A stretch of 64,000 nucleotides of DNA from UMGS687 sp964383665 (GTDB lineage: Bacteria > Bacillota > Clostridia > Christensenellales > UBA1242): NCBI GenBank assembly GCA_964383665.1, contig CAYLHO010000001.1:258914-322913 (forward strand), read 5' to 3'. The notes under the pieces were generated by a model, which was given only the letters and a program-made list of their open reading frames with translations, ran no database searches and had not been told where the DNA came from. Both the position numbers and the translations under genes were made by a program. Within the stretch, counting starts at the first letter, position 1; every line of letters starts with the position of its first letter. This document shows, in pieces, positions 43,617 through 52,483 of this stretch.

Positions 43617-43931
43617 ATGGAAGTTAAAATTTATGATAACAATCGAAGTTGGTTCTATCGCGTTAAAAAGGAAGATGAGGAAATTCCAATCGAGAAATTC
43701 CTTTTAAGATTTAATATTTCAAAAGAAGAATTTGACTTGCAAAATCCAAACTCAACCCCTCTTCGCCAAGGCGATGTTTTAATAATTCCAAGCAGTCAGC
43801 AGTTTTGTCATGTTGTTGCCCCTCTTGAAACTTTTGATTCACTTTCACGCAAATATAACATTTCAGCTGATGATATAAAAAAAGGTTGCGAAACTAATGT
43901 TTTGTTTGTTGGACAGAAAATATTTATTTGA
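43617..43931 (+). CDS. LysM-domain protein, cytosolic-looking
   Basis: 104 residues: two LysM-like units, the second clear (HVVAPLETFDSLSRKYNIS...VLFVGQKIFI), the first weaker (IPIEKFLLRFNIS...PLRQGDVLIIP). LysM binds peptidoglycan or chitin, but no signal peptide is present, so it may act inside the cell or in a spore layer, as LysM proteins such as SafA do. The ATG at 43617 follows AAAAGGAGAA. Confidence 0.75.
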   Translation: MEVKIYDNNRSWFYRVKKEDEEIPIEKFLLRFNISKEEFDLQNPNSTPLRQGDVLIIPSSQQFCHVVAPLETFDSLSRKYNISADDIKKGCETNVLFVGQKIFI

Positions 43932-43978
43932 TTTTTTTTAAATTGATGTTATACTTATTCTATCTAAAAGGATAAACT

Positions 43979-44461
43979 ATGAATAATCAATCAGAAAATT
44001 CAAATCAACCCCTTGAATATAAAGGTCTAACACCCGCATTAATTCGCGAAGTTGAATATCTTCAACTCAACGGAATAACAAAGGATTTTTTAATTCAACA
44101 AAAAAGTATTCTATATAACTCATTCATGAAAGTTTATAACACTCGAGATGAACATTCACGCGGAGTGACAGACGAAAAGGAATGCATCAAAAAGATTGGA
44201 AATGTTTTAAACGATCTTGCACCTTTCAAAAATGAAGTTTTTAAGCAATTTAAAAAAATTGGCTACAAACTTTTGTTAAAAAAAGATTTTAACTTTGCAA
44301 CAAAACTTCTTTCCGATTCTTTAAGCGACGCAATTGACGGAATTGACGTTTCAATTCAAATTTTCGACGATTACGACCAACTTGCAAGAAACGAAAAAAT
44401 GGGAATAAAAAACCCAAACATTCAAACAAACATAAACAAAGGACAAGAGAAAAATGATTGA
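43979..44461 (+). CDS. Helical protein of unknown function, coupled to the GNAT gene
   Basis: 160 residues, soluble, mostly helical (LTPALIREVEYLQLNGITKDF...). I do not recognise the family. TTGATG/TATACT-like promoter elements and an AAAGGAT ribosome site precede the ATG, and the stop overlaps the next gene by 8 bases, so the two are expressed together. Confidence 0.6.
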   Translation: MNNQSENSNQPLEYKGLTPALIREVEYLQLNGITKDFLIQQKSILYNSFMKVYNTRDEHSRGVTDEKECIKKIGNVLNDLAPFKNEVFKQFKKIGYKLLLKKDFNFATKLLSDSLSDAIDGIDVSIQIFDDYDQLARNEKMGIKNPNIQTNINKGQEKND

Positions 44462-45578
44462 AATTAAGGAAGTTAAAACTCATAAACAACGCAAACAATT
44501 TGTTGATTTTCCAATAAAATTGTATAAAAACAATCCATATTTCGTTCCATGCCTTCGAATGGACGAAATGAATTTGTTCAATCCAAAGAAAAATGTTTCC
44601 TATGAGGACAGTGAGGCAAGATATTTCCTTGCATATAAGGATAAAAAAGTCGTTGGAAGAATTGCTGGAATAATTCAACGCTTATATAACGAAAAAACAG
44701 GCGAAAAGCGCGTTCGTTTTTCTCGTTTCGATTCAATTAATGATCAAGAAGTTGCCAACGCACTTTTTAAAGCAGTTGAAAACTATGCAAAGGAAAAGGG
44801 AATGGAATATGTCCATGGCCCACTTGGCTTTAACGACCTTGAACGCGAAGGCCTTTTGATTGACGGGTTCGACCAACCACAAACCTTTGAAGAACAATAT
44901 AACTATGACTACTATCAAGCCCTTATTGAAGGCGCTGGGTATGGAAAAGAAATTGATTATGTTGAATATAAAATTTTCCCTCTTGAAAAACGCGATGAAA
45001 GAATCGACAGAATTGCAAATGCAGTTTTAAAGAGAAGCAACTTACATATTGGTCAAGCAAAAAACATGAGCGAATATATTGAAAAATATAAAGAAGGACT
45101 TTTCAAAGTTGTTGACGAAGTTTATTCCCCTCTCTATGGTGTTGTTCCATACACCGACAAAGTTCGCGACCAAATTATCACTCAATTCAAACTTTTCCTT
45201 AACAAAAAATATTTTTGCGTTGTTTGCGACGAAAATGAAAAAGTTGTTGCATTTGGATTTGCAATTCCATCAGTTTCAAGTGTAATTCAAAAAACAAAAG
45301 GGAAAATTCTCCACCCAAAAATTCTTGAAATCTTTAAGGCAGTTAAAAAACCAAAAGTTCTCGACTTGGCGCTTATTGGTGTTTTGCCGGAATATCGCAT
45401 TAAAGGCGTTAACGCCGTTATCATGCAGTTTATGATGAATGTTCTTTGCACAGAAAACTTGAAATATGTTGAAACAAATTTGAATTTGGAAAACAACGCA
45501 TTAATTCAAAATTCATGGAAGAATTTCCCAAACATCAACCACAAGCGAAGAAGATGCTTCATTAAAAAAATTGATTAA
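44454..45578 (+). CDS. GNAT-superfamily protein with two acetyltransferase-like halves
   Basis: 374 residues. The N-terminal half starts with a GNAT-like segment (PIKLYKNNPYFVPCLR...YFLAYKDKKVVGRIAGII) and the second half ends with a GNAT fold core (KVLDLALIGVLPEYRIKGVNAVIMQ), where the acetyl-CoA loop RxxGxG/A is altered to RIKGVN. Homologues are often annotated only as conserved hypothetical or acetyltransferase; substrate unknown. It overlaps the preceding gene and ends in a terminator. Confidence 0.7.
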   Translation: MIEIKEVKTHKQRKQFVDFPIKLYKNNPYFVPCLRMDEMNLFNPKKNVSYEDSEARYFLAYKDKKVVGRIAGIIQRLYNEKTGEKRVRFSRFDSINDQEVANALFKAVENYAKEKGMEYVHGPLGFNDLEREGLLIDGFDQPQTFEEQYNYDYYQALIEGAGYGKEIDYVEYKIFPLEKRDERIDRIANAVLKRSNLHIGQAKNMSEYIEKYKEGLFKVVDEVYSPLYGVVPYTDKVRDQIITQFKLFLNKKYFCVVCDENEKVVAFGFAIPSVSSVIQKTKGKILHPKILEIFKAVKKPKVLDLALIGVLPEYRIKGVNAVIMQFMMNVLCTENLKYVETNLNLENNALIQNSWKNFPNINHKRRRCFIKKID

Positions 45579-45601
45579 AACTCCTCTTTTGGAGTTTTTT
45601 T
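45577..45601 (+). terminator. Terminator of the GNAT operon
   Basis: Stem AAAACTCC / GGAGTTTT plus T-run, overlapping the stop codon. Confidence 0.75.
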
Positions 45602-45634
45602 AATAAAAATTGAATTTTAGCGCAACATATTAAC

Positions 45635-46396
45635 ATGTTTATTTTATTTGTTCGCGCAATACTTATATATTCAATTGTTTTAATCATTTTCCGTCTTATG
45701 GGAAAACGTCAACTTGGTCAAATGCAGCCTTTTGAACTTGTTTTAACGCTTATAATTGCCGACCTTGCAACAATTCCAATGACCCAAAGTTCAATTCCCG
45801 TTCTGCACGGAATAATTCCACTTTTAACTCTTGCCGTGGTCCACTACTTCCTAACTTTAGTAACAAAAAAAAGCGACGTTATGAATCGAGTTGTAAGCGG
45901 GAAACCGGTTATTGTTATAAATCCAAAAGGAATCGACTATAAAGCAATTAAAAATCTTAACATTTCCGTTGACGACTTGTTCGAATCAATTCGTGGAAGT
46001 GGCTGTTTTTCGCTTGATGAAATTCAATATGCAATTGTTGAAACAAACGGAACAGTTAATGTTTTAACAAAAAATGACTATTCCCCGCTGACAATTGGAA
46101 ACTTAAAAGAAATTTCAAACGGAAACAGTTTCAAACTTAAATCGCTTAACGAAATTGACATTCCAACAATTCCAATAACATTAATTGCAGAAGGGAAAAT
46201 TATTAAAAACAACTTAAAAATTTCATCTTTAAACGAAACAGACATTAAAAAAATGCTTGATAAAACAAAAACAAAAACAAAAAAAATTAAAGACGTTTTA
46301 ATTCTAACAATCGACGGCAACGGAAAAATATATTTTCAACCGAAAAAAGGAAATTATCAAACTTTTAATTATCCATATAACAAGGTGATTTTATGA
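45635..46396 (+). CDS. DUF421 (YetF/YcaP family) membrane protein
   Basis: 253 residues: three N-terminal membrane helices, the family motif RLMGKRQLGQMQPFELVLTLIIADLA, then two soluble YetF-type domains, including SVDDLFESIRGSGCFSLDEIQYAIVETNG. YetF-like proteins are linked to spore germination and membrane functions in Firmicutes, but the mechanism is unknown. No ribosome site precedes the ATG. It overlaps the DUF4363 gene by 4 bases, a pairing common in spore formers. Confidence 0.88.
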   Translation: MFILFVRAILIYSIVLIIFRLMGKRQLGQMQPFELVLTLIIADLATIPMTQSSIPVLHGIIPLLTLAVVHYFLTLVTKKSDVMNRVVSGKPVIVINPKGIDYKAIKNLNISVDDLFESIRGSGCFSLDEIQYAIVETNGTVNVLTKNDYSPLTIGNLKEISNGNSFKLKSLNEIDIPTIPITLIAEGKIIKNNLKISSLNETDIKKMLDKTKTKTKKIKDVLILTIDGNGKIYFQPKKGNYQTFNYPYNKVIL

Positions 46397-46782
46397 AAAA
46401 AGCAATTAACATTTCAATCATACTTCTTTTCATTGTTGCCGCTTGCATAACAGACCAAATTTTAATTAAAACCTACTTTAATAAAACCGGGGAATTCGTT
46501 TCAACAATAAAAGCTTATATTGAAGAAAACGAAAACGTTAACACGCCTTTTTTGATTGAAAAAACCAACGAACTAAACGACTATTGGCAATCGAAAGAAA
46601 GCATTGTTTGCACATTTGTTAATCATCAAGATATAAGCAACCTTGGAACTGAAATCAACAAACTTCAAAGCGCAGCAAAAGAGAACAATCGAGATGTTTT
46701 TGTTGAAAGCATTAACCTAATTGAATTCTATCTTGCCGGATATGAGCACGTTGTTGGGATTAATTTACAAAGCATATTTTAA
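46393..46782 (+). CDS. DUF4363 family protein
   Basis: 129 residues: one N-terminal membrane helix (about 5-24), then a helical extracytoplasmic domain (NELNDYWQSKESIVCTFVNHQDI), the pattern of DUF4363. Function unknown; it usually travels with DUF421, as here (ATGA overlap). A strong terminator follows. Confidence 0.78.
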   Translation: MKKAINISIILLFIVAACITDQILIKTYFNKTGEFVSTIKAYIEENENVNTPFLIEKTNELNDYWQSKESIVCTFVNHQDISNLGTEINKLQSAAKENNRDVFVESINLIEFYLAGYEHVVGINLQSIF

Positions 46783-46794
46783 TAAAAATTAATT

Positions 46795-46832
46795 AAAAAA
46801 CGCAAAAAAATCATTTTTTTTGCGTTTTTTTT
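46795..46832. terminator. Bidirectional terminator between the DUF4363 gene and rpe
   Basis: Stem AAAAAACGCAAAAAAA / TTTTTTTGCGTTTTTT with a short TCAT loop. Confidence 0.88.
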
Positions 46833-47499
46833 AATTTTTTAAATTATTTATTGAATTTTTTTTATTCTCGGATTTAAAAACATAATTTCCGCTTACAATT
46901 ATTTCTGCGCCTTTTTCAATTATTTTTTTTGCAATTTCCTCGTTAATTCCCCCGTCAACTTCAATTTTAAATTTATAATTTTTTTGTTCCCTAATTTGAT
47001 TTAATTGCTCAATTTTTTCATATGCGCTTTCCAAAAATTTTTGTCCGCTTTTCCCTGGCTCAACGCTCATAACCAAAACAACGTCGCAAAAAGGCAAAAA
47101 CTTTTCAATTTGTTTAACAGTTGTTTGCGGCTTAATTGACAGCGAAGAAAGCATTTTTAATTTTCTAATTTTTTTAAGAGTTTTTTTGAGTTTTAAAGGA
47201 CACTTAAATGCTTCAAAGTGAATTGTTAAAATGTTTGCACCCGCATTTTTATACTTTAAAATTAATTTCTCTGGGCGGACAGTCATAAGATGGACATCCA
47301 ACGGAATTAAACAGTTTTTGTTAACATATTCAACAACTTTTTCATCATAGGTTGTTTGAGGAACAAACTTTCCGTCCATAACATCGCAGTGCAAAAAATC
47401 CGCTCCACAGTTTAGAACTTCCTTCGCATAATTTAAAACACTTTCGCAAAGATTGTCGCTTTTAACGGGGTCGGTTGAAACCGAAACATATTTTTCCAT
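46831..47499 (-). CDS. rpe: Ribulose-phosphate 3-epimerase
   Basis: 222 residues, TIM barrel; interconverts ribulose-5-phosphate and xylulose-5-phosphate. Motifs: ADFLHCDVMDGKFVPQ (catalytic Asp and metal ligands), LDVHLMTVRPE, VLVMSVEPGKSGQKF, and IEVDGGIN. The reading frame's 3' end is unusually AT-rich. It sits downstream of rlmN, as in the Firmicutes core cluster, but the phosphatase, kinase and rsgA genes that usually lie between are absent. It probably has its own promoter. Confidence 0.92.
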   Translation of the reverse strand: MEKYVSVSTDPVKSDNLCESVLNYAKEVLNCGADFLHCDVMDGKFVPQTTYDEKVVEYVNKNCLIPLDVHLMTVRPEKLILKYKNAGANILTIHFEAFKCPLKLKKTLKKIRKLKMLSSLSIKPQTTVKQIEKFLPFCDVVLVMSVEPGKSGQKFLESAYEKIEQLNQIREQKNYKFKIEVDGGINEEIAKKIIEKGAEIIVSGNYVFKSENKKNSINNLKN

Positions 47500-47505
47500 A
47501 ATTTA

Positions 47506-47534
47506 ATTTTAGCATTAAACAAAAAAAAATAAAA
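47506..47534 (-). promoter_or_regulatory. Possible leaderless promoter of rpe
   Basis: TAAAAT (47506-47511) ends 6 bases before the ATG, with no ribosome site. The -35 position (47529-47534, TTTTAT) is weak and lies in the T-run of the rlmN terminator. Confidence 0.4.
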
Positions 47535-47554
47535 CATTTTTTATGTTTTATTTT
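47521..47554 (-). terminator. Terminator of the priA-def-fmt-rlmN operon
   Basis: Twelve-base-pair stem AAAATAAAACAT / ATGTTTTATTTT with a 5-base loop and a T-run; it includes the rlmN stop. Confidence 0.75.
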
Positions 47555-48590
47555 CTTGTTTTAAAATTTTATTTCGAAGTTGCCCGCATGCCCCTTCAAT
47601 ATCCTCGCCCATCGTTCGCCTAACGGTTGCGCTCATTCCAAGTTCCTCAAGTTTCTTTTGAAATGCATAAACTTGGTGTTTTCCCGTTCCTTTAAGCCCG
47701 CGTTCCTCAACTGGATTAAGAGGAATTAAGTTAATGTGGGTTGGAAAACCTTTAAGCAAATTCCTAAGATGTTGTGCATCTTCAAAGCTGTCGTTAACGC
47801 CATCGATAAGTGCATACTCGAAAACAACTCGCCTTCCTGTTTTTTCAAAATAATATTTTGCAGCGCTTGAAACTTCATTAAGCGAATATGCATTTGCAAT
47901 TGGCATTATTGTTTTTCTTTTTTCGTCAACTGGAGCGTGGAGCGAAATTGTTAATGTTATTGAAAACCCGTCGTCGGCAAGTTGCTTAATTTTGTCGGCA
48001 AGCCCGCAGGTTGAAAGCGAAATGTTCCTCTGACTTATGTTAAGAGAATATGGCGCATTAACAAGTTTAATAAATTTTGTGACTTGTTCAAAATTATCAA
48101 GTGGTTCGCCGCTTCCCATTAAAACAATGTTGGTTATTTTTCGATTTTCGCGGTTACCCCCAAGTTCTTTGTTAACAGCCAAAACCTGCCCCAAAATTTC
48201 GCTTGCATTAAGGTTTCTAACAAGGCCGTTAAGTCCGCTTGCGCAAAATTTGCAACCCATTCTGCAACCAACCTGGGTTGAAACGCAAATTGTGTTTCCA
48301 TATTTATATCGCATCAAAACCCCTTCAATAATGTTCCCATCTTGAAGTTTGTAGATATATTTTGCTGTTTTATCTTGCCCAACAAGTTTTTTATAAATTG
48401 TTACAGGATTTGAAACGTAATTTTCTGAAAGCTGTTGACGAAAACTTTTTGGAAGCGATGTCATTTCATCAATTGCAACTCCGCTGAAAGCAAACTCAAA
48501 AATTTGTTTCGCGCGAAAACTTTGTTGCCCAAGTTTGTCAACAATTTCCTTAACTTCATCAAAACTTAAATCTAAAAAACTCTGTTTCAA
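47541..48590 (-). CDS. rlmN: 23S rRNA (adenine-2503-C2) methyltransferase RlmN
   Basis: Radical SAM enzyme, 349 residues, methylating A2503 of 23S rRNA and A37 of some tRNAs. Cluster CRMGCKFCASG (CxxxCxxC), GSGEPLDNF, SLHAPVDEKR, NLIPLNPV, and the C-terminal catalytic Cys in GACGQL. It overlaps fmt by 4 bases (ATGA). In many Firmicutes rsmB lies between fmt and rlmN; it is missing here. Confidence 0.96.
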   Translation of the reverse strand: MKQSFLDLSFDEVKEIVDKLGQQSFRAKQIFEFAFSGVAIDEMTSLPKSFRQQLSENYVSNPVTIYKKLVGQDKTAKYIYKLQDGNIIEGVLMRYKYGNTICVSTQVGCRMGCKFCASGLNGLVRNLNASEILGQVLAVNKELGGNRENRKITNIVLMGSGEPLDNFEQVTKFIKLVNAPYSLNISQRNISLSTCGLADKIKQLADDGFSITLTISLHAPVDEKRKTIMPIANAYSLNEVSSAAKYYFEKTGRRVVFEYALIDGVNDSFEDAQHLRNLLKGFPTHINLIPLNPVEERGLKGTGKHQVYAFQKKLEELGMSATVRRTMGEDIEGACGQLRNKILKQENKT

Positions 48591-49498
48591 AATTTCCTTC
48601 CGTTTAAATAACTTTTCGCGTCCATAACTTTCGAGCCCGGCGCTTGAAGTTTTAAAATTCTAATTGCCCCATTCATGCACTTAATAACAAGCCCTTCCTT
48701 AACGCTTGCACAAACAATTTCGCCGTTTTCAATTCCAGCTCCAAGTTGCGGCTCTTTTTTAACTTCATAAACTTTAATCTTTTCCCCGTTATGAAGCATA
48801 TATGCAACGTTTGATGGATTTAGCGCACGAACTTTATTAAACAAACTTTCCATTGTGTTTGAAAAATCAAGCTGGCAATCCTCTTTCTTAATCATTTTTG
48901 TGAATGTTGCTTCCGCGCTGTTTTGAACTTCCTCTTTAACCTCGCCTTTCCCAAGAGCATCAACAGCAAAAGAAAGCAAGTCTGCTCCAAGAACAGAAAG
49001 TCTTTTCGAAAGTTCGCCGCCGGTTTCATTTTCGCCAATTTCAGTTTCTGCCTTGAAAAGCATGTTCCCCGCATCAACTTCTTTAACAATTCGCATAATT
49101 GTTACGCCGGTTTTCTTTTCGCCGTTCAAAATTGCCGAAACAATTGGCGATGCCCCGCGATATTTTGGCAAAAGCGAACCATGAACATTAATTGTCCCAA
49201 GTTTTGGAATGTTAATTAATTCATCTGAAAGAATTTGACCATATGAAACAACAACCATAAGGTCGGGGTTAAGTTCTTTAATTTTTTCAACGCCAGAGAT
49301 CCTTATTTTGTCAAACTGCAAAACGTTAACATTGTTTTCAATTGCACTTTTTTTAAGAGGGCAAAACTCAATTTTGTTTCCCCTTGAATTTGGTTTGTCG
49401 GGTTGACAAACCGCCGCCAAAATTTCATGGCCGTCGGAAATCAATCGTTCAAAACTGGGAACGGAAAACTCGCTCCCTCCAAGAAAAACAATTTTCAT
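48587..49498 (-). CDS. fmt: Methionyl-tRNA formyltransferase
   Basis: 303 residues; formylates initiator Met-tRNA. IVFLGGSEFSVPSFERL, CQPDKPNSRG, the catalytic region INVHGSLLPKYRGASPI with the SLLP motif, GVTIMRIVKEVDAG, and the C-terminal OB-fold. It overlaps def by one base. Leaderless mRNAs depend on formyl-Met initiation on 70S ribosomes, so its presence fits the promoter pattern seen here. Confidence 0.95.
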   Translation of the reverse strand: MKIVFLGGSEFSVPSFERLISDGHEILAAVCQPDKPNSRGNKIEFCPLKKSAIENNVNVLQFDKIRISGVEKIKELNPDLMVVVSYGQILSDELINIPKLGTINVHGSLLPKYRGASPIVSAILNGEKKTGVTIMRIVKEVDAGNMLFKAETEIGENETGGELSKRLSVLGADLLSFAVDALGKGEVKEEVQNSAEATFTKMIKKEDCQLDFSNTMESLFNKVRALNPSNVAYMLHNGEKIKVYEVKKEPQLGAGIENGEIVCASVKEGLVIKCMNGAIRILKLQAPGSKVMDAKSYLNGRKF

Positions 49499-49956
49499 CA
49501 GTCTTTAATCTCCTCCAACATTTTATCAATGAAAAGAATCCCATCAAGGTGGTCGATTTCATGGCACAAAACTCTTGCAAGATATTTTTCTCCCATAATC
49601 TCAAAATCATAGCCATAGCGGTCTTGCGCTTTAACTTTAACAATTTTAGGGCGAGCAACATAGCCTCGCGTTTTGCAAACACTAAGGCAGCCTTCTTCGT
49701 CGATGTCGTTTCCTTCTTCATAAACTATTTCTGGATTAATAAGTTCCAAAAACATATTGTTTGGCTCAACAATAACAACACGTTTTAAAACACCAACTTG
49801 AACAGCAGCAATTCCAACGCCGTTGTTCTTGTGCATTGTTTCTTTCATGTCGTCAAGAAGTTCCCAAAGTTTTTCGTCGAAATCGTTAACTTTTTTGCTT
49901 CTTTTTCTTAAAAATTCAATATCACTTTCATTAGTAACAACATTTCTTGTTGCCAT
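49498..49956 (-). CDS. def: Peptide deformylase
   Basis: 152 residues, removes the formyl group from nascent proteins. The three family motifs are intact: GVGIAAVQVG, EEGCLSV (metal Cys) and CHEIDHLDG (HExxH metal site). Type I length. AAGGAG precedes the ATG. It begins 9 bases after priA. Confidence 0.97.
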   Translation of the reverse strand: MATRNVVTNESDIEFLRKRSKKVNDFDEKLWELLDDMKETMHKNNGVGIAAVQVGVLKRVVIVEPNNMFLELINPEIVYEEGNDIDEEGCLSVCKTRGYVARPKIVKVKAQDRYGYDFEIMGEKYLARVLCHEIDHLDGILFIDKMLEEIKD

Positions 49957-49965
49957 ACTATCTCC

Positions 49966-52164
49966 TTAACTTAAACTTTGTGGGTTAATTTCAACAAAGC
50001 AAGAAACCTTTGGCGTTTTTGCCTTGTCACATGCATTATACACTTTTTGAATTAAATTATCAATATTTTCGCCCTTCAAGCGAACAAGAATTTGATATCT
50101 AAATTTCTGTTTAATCCTTGAAACCGGCGATTTCATTGCGTTAAGATAAATAAAGTTGCTTGGGGATTGTTTTTTCTCTTCCAAAATTTCCTCGTAACAA
50201 ATTTTTGCAGAGGTTTTAACTTCTTCCTCTCTTTCCCCATTAAACATAACTCGAAGTATTGTTGAAAACGGAGGGAAAAGAGTTGTTTTTCTTAAGTTGA
50301 TTTCTCGTTTATAAAACCCCTTATAATCATAATTTGCTGCCAAATTATAAACATATTTTTTCGGTGAATATGTTTGAAGAACAACTTTTCCTTCGCTTTC
50401 GCTTCGCCCCGCCCTTCCTGCAACTTGCGTTATAAGCGCAAAAGTTCGTTCAGCGCTTTTATAGTGGCTTTGGAAAAGCCCTTGATCGGCATCTAAAATT
50501 CCAACAACCGTCACATCTGGGAAATCATGCCCTTTTGCAATCATTTGCGTTCCAATCAAAACCCCTGGCTTGAGTTTCGAAAATGCTGAAAGAATTTTTT
50601 GATGGGCGTCCTTGGTTCTCGTTGTGTCGTTATCCATTCTCAAAACTGGAACATTTGGAAAAATCTTTTTGAATTGATCAACAACATTTTCTGTTCCAAT
50701 TGCCCCTTCTCGAATGTGGGTGCTTCCGCATTCTGGGCAAGCGGTTAAAACCTTAAATTTTTTCCCGCAAAAATGGCAAACAAGTTTATTTTCGCTTTTG
50801 TGATGGACAAGAGAAACATCGCAATCTGAACATTTTGCAACATATCCACACTCCCGACAGCGCAAGAAAGAAACATAACCGCGCCGATTCAAAAACAAAA
50901 TTGCTTGTTTGTTTTGCTTAAAACATTCGTCAAGCTCGCCAAGCAAACGTCTTGAAAAAACACTGTTGTTCCCGCTTCTAATTTCGCCAAGCATGTCAAC
51001 AATTTCAATACTTGGCATGTCCTTTCCATTAACGCGAAGAGGAAGCTCAACAATTTCAATTTTGCCTTCCGAAGCAGTGAAATATGTTTCAATGCTTGGA
51101 GTTGCACTTCCCAAAACAAGACTGCACGAATTGAATTTTGCGCGGAAAGAAGCAACGTCGAATGTGTTATATCTTGGGTTCGATTCACTTACATACGACC
51201 CGTCGTGCTCCTCGTCAATAATAATCACTCCCAAATTCTTTAATGGAGCAAAAACCGCGCTTCTTGCTCCAATTGCAATTTTTGCATCTCCCGAAAGTAA
51301 TCTGTTCCATTCGTCAAATCTTTCGCCTGCCGAAAGTCCGCTGTGCAAAATTGCAACCATGTTTCCAAATCGGTCTTTAAAATTTCTTAAAACTTGAGGG
51401 GTTAAAGAAATTTCAGGAACAAGCATAATTGCCGTTTTCCCGTTCGAAATTTCTCTTTCAATAATGTTCATGTAAACTTCGGTTTTTCCGCTTCCGGTTA
51501 CACCATGAAGAAGAAATGTTTTGTTTCCATGAATTTTTTCAAGAGCATTTTTTTGCGCAGGATTAAGAACATGTTTATTTGAATTTAAAGTTTCCAAATC
51601 CTTCATTGGTTGTCGAAATTTTTGAACTTTTTTTTCAACAATAATCCCACTTTTTTCAAGATTTTTTAATGCAGATTGAGAAAAATCTTTTAAACCAAGC
51701 GGGTCAATTATTTTGTTTTTAAGAAGAAAATCAACAATTTCTTGCTGTTTTTTTGCATTTTTATTTAATTTTAATGAATTTATATTGAAATTTTCATTCA
51801 AAACATAACTGCTAACAAAAACAGGTTTAATTTTTTCTCCGCGCATTTGAGACGGAATGAAAAGCCGCAAACAATCAACAATTTTAAGATGAAATTTATG
51901 TTTCATAAAATTTGCAAGTTCAATCATTTCTGGCAAAATTATTGGCTCTTTATCGAGAAGAGAAATTATTGATTTAAGTTTTGAAGAAGAAAGCGACGAT
52001 GTTTCTTTTGTTTGAAGAATGTATCCTTCAATTTTTCTTGGTCCAAACGGAACAAGAGCGCGCCTTCCAACAAGTTTTTCATGCTCAAAAAAAGAAGGAA
52101 TTTCATAATCGAAAACCTTGTCAACTTCGCTGCTGCTAACTTCAACAATAACTTCTGCAATCAT
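49966..52164 (-). CDS. priA: Primosomal protein N' (PriA helicase)
   Basis: Replication-restart helicase, 732 residues. N-terminal DNA-binding domain (VDKVFDYEIP), Walker A GVTGSGKTEVY, DEEHDGSY, the zinc-binding Cys block CRECGYVAKCSDCD...CHFCGKK...CPECG, and helicase motifs V/VI GTQMIAKGHDFP and QVAGRAGR. I use the ATG at 52164; another ATG two codons upstream touches the -10 box. TTGAGA-16-TAAAAT ends 7 bases before it, so the message is probably leaderless. Confidence 0.95.
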   Translation of the reverse strand: MIAEVIVEVSSSEVDKVFDYEIPSFFEHEKLVGRRALVPFGPRKIEGYILQTKETSSLSSSKLKSIISLLDKEPIILPEMIELANFMKHKFHLKIVDCLRLFIPSQMRGEKIKPVFVSSYVLNENFNINSLKLNKNAKKQQEIVDFLLKNKIIDPLGLKDFSQSALKNLEKSGIIVEKKVQKFRQPMKDLETLNSNKHVLNPAQKNALEKIHGNKTFLLHGVTGSGKTEVYMNIIEREISNGKTAIMLVPEISLTPQVLRNFKDRFGNMVAILHSGLSAGERFDEWNRLLSGDAKIAIGARSAVFAPLKNLGVIIIDEEHDGSYVSESNPRYNTFDVASFRAKFNSCSLVLGSATPSIETYFTASEGKIEIVELPLRVNGKDMPSIEIVDMLGEIRSGNNSVFSRRLLGELDECFKQNKQAILFLNRRGYVSFLRCRECGYVAKCSDCDVSLVHHKSENKLVCHFCGKKFKVLTACPECGSTHIREGAIGTENVVDQFKKIFPNVPVLRMDNDTTRTKDAHQKILSAFSKLKPGVLIGTQMIAKGHDFPDVTVVGILDADQGLFQSHYKSAERTFALITQVAGRAGRSESEGKVVLQTYSPKKYVYNLAANYDYKGFYKREINLRKTTLFPPFSTILRVMFNGEREEEVKTSAKICYEEILEEKKQSPSNFIYLNAMKSPVSRIKQKFRYQILVRLKGENIDNLIQKVYNACDKAKTPKVSCFVEINPQSLS

Positions 52165-52171
52165 TAACATT

Positions 52172-52199
52172 ATTTTAACAAAAAAAGAACAATTCTCAA
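52172..52199 (-). promoter_or_regulatory. Promoter of priA-def-fmt-rlmN, embedded in the rpoZ terminator
   Basis: TTGAGA (52194-52199) spans the loop and 3' arm of the rpoZ terminator hairpin; 16 bases on, TAAAAT (52172-52177), then the ATG 7 bases later. Confidence 0.65.
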
Positions 52200-52218
52200 A
52201 GTGGAATTGTTCTTTTTT
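52181..52218 (-). terminator. Terminator of rpoZ
   Basis: Fifteen-base-pair stem whose core is GAACAATTC / GAATTGTTC, with an 8-base loop and a T-run on the minus strand. Confidence 0.9.
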
Positions 52219-52232
52219 TTGTCTTAAATTGA

Positions 52233-52427
52233 TTAATTGTCCGCTGCAATTTTTCCGTTGTAAATTTCGTCTGCTGCAAGGCTTATTGCCTTCTTTTCGC
52301 TTTTTTCAATTTCAGCTGGAATTCTTTTTTCAAGTTCTTTAGCACGTTTTGCCATAACAACCGAAAGTTTGTACTTATTCCCATCTGTTCTTTTAACAAG
52401 TTCATCAATTGGTGGTTCAATCATCAT
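52233..52427 (-). CDS. rpoZ: RNA polymerase omega subunit
   Basis: 64 residues. EPPIDELVKRTDGNKYKLSVVMAKRAKEL is the conserved omega core, followed by KKAISLAADEIYNGKI. It supports assembly of RNA polymerase. AAGGAG lies before tandem ATGs at 52427 and 52424; either could be used. It sits just upstream of priA, as in other Firmicutes. Confidence 0.94.
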   Translation of the reverse strand: MMIEPPIDELVKRTDGNKYKLSVVMAKRAKELEKRIPAEIEKSEKKAISLAADEIYNGKIAADN

Positions 52428-52454
52428 AAGCCATTTCTCCTTTAATCTTTGCGT

Positions 52455-52483
52455 ATTATATCACACATTTTTTGTTTTGTAAA
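52455..52483 (-). promoter_or_regulatory. Promoter of rpoZ
   Basis: TTTACA (52478-52483), 17 bases, TATAAT (52455-52460), immediately after the ligA stop; the leader contains AAGGAG. Confidence 0.75.
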
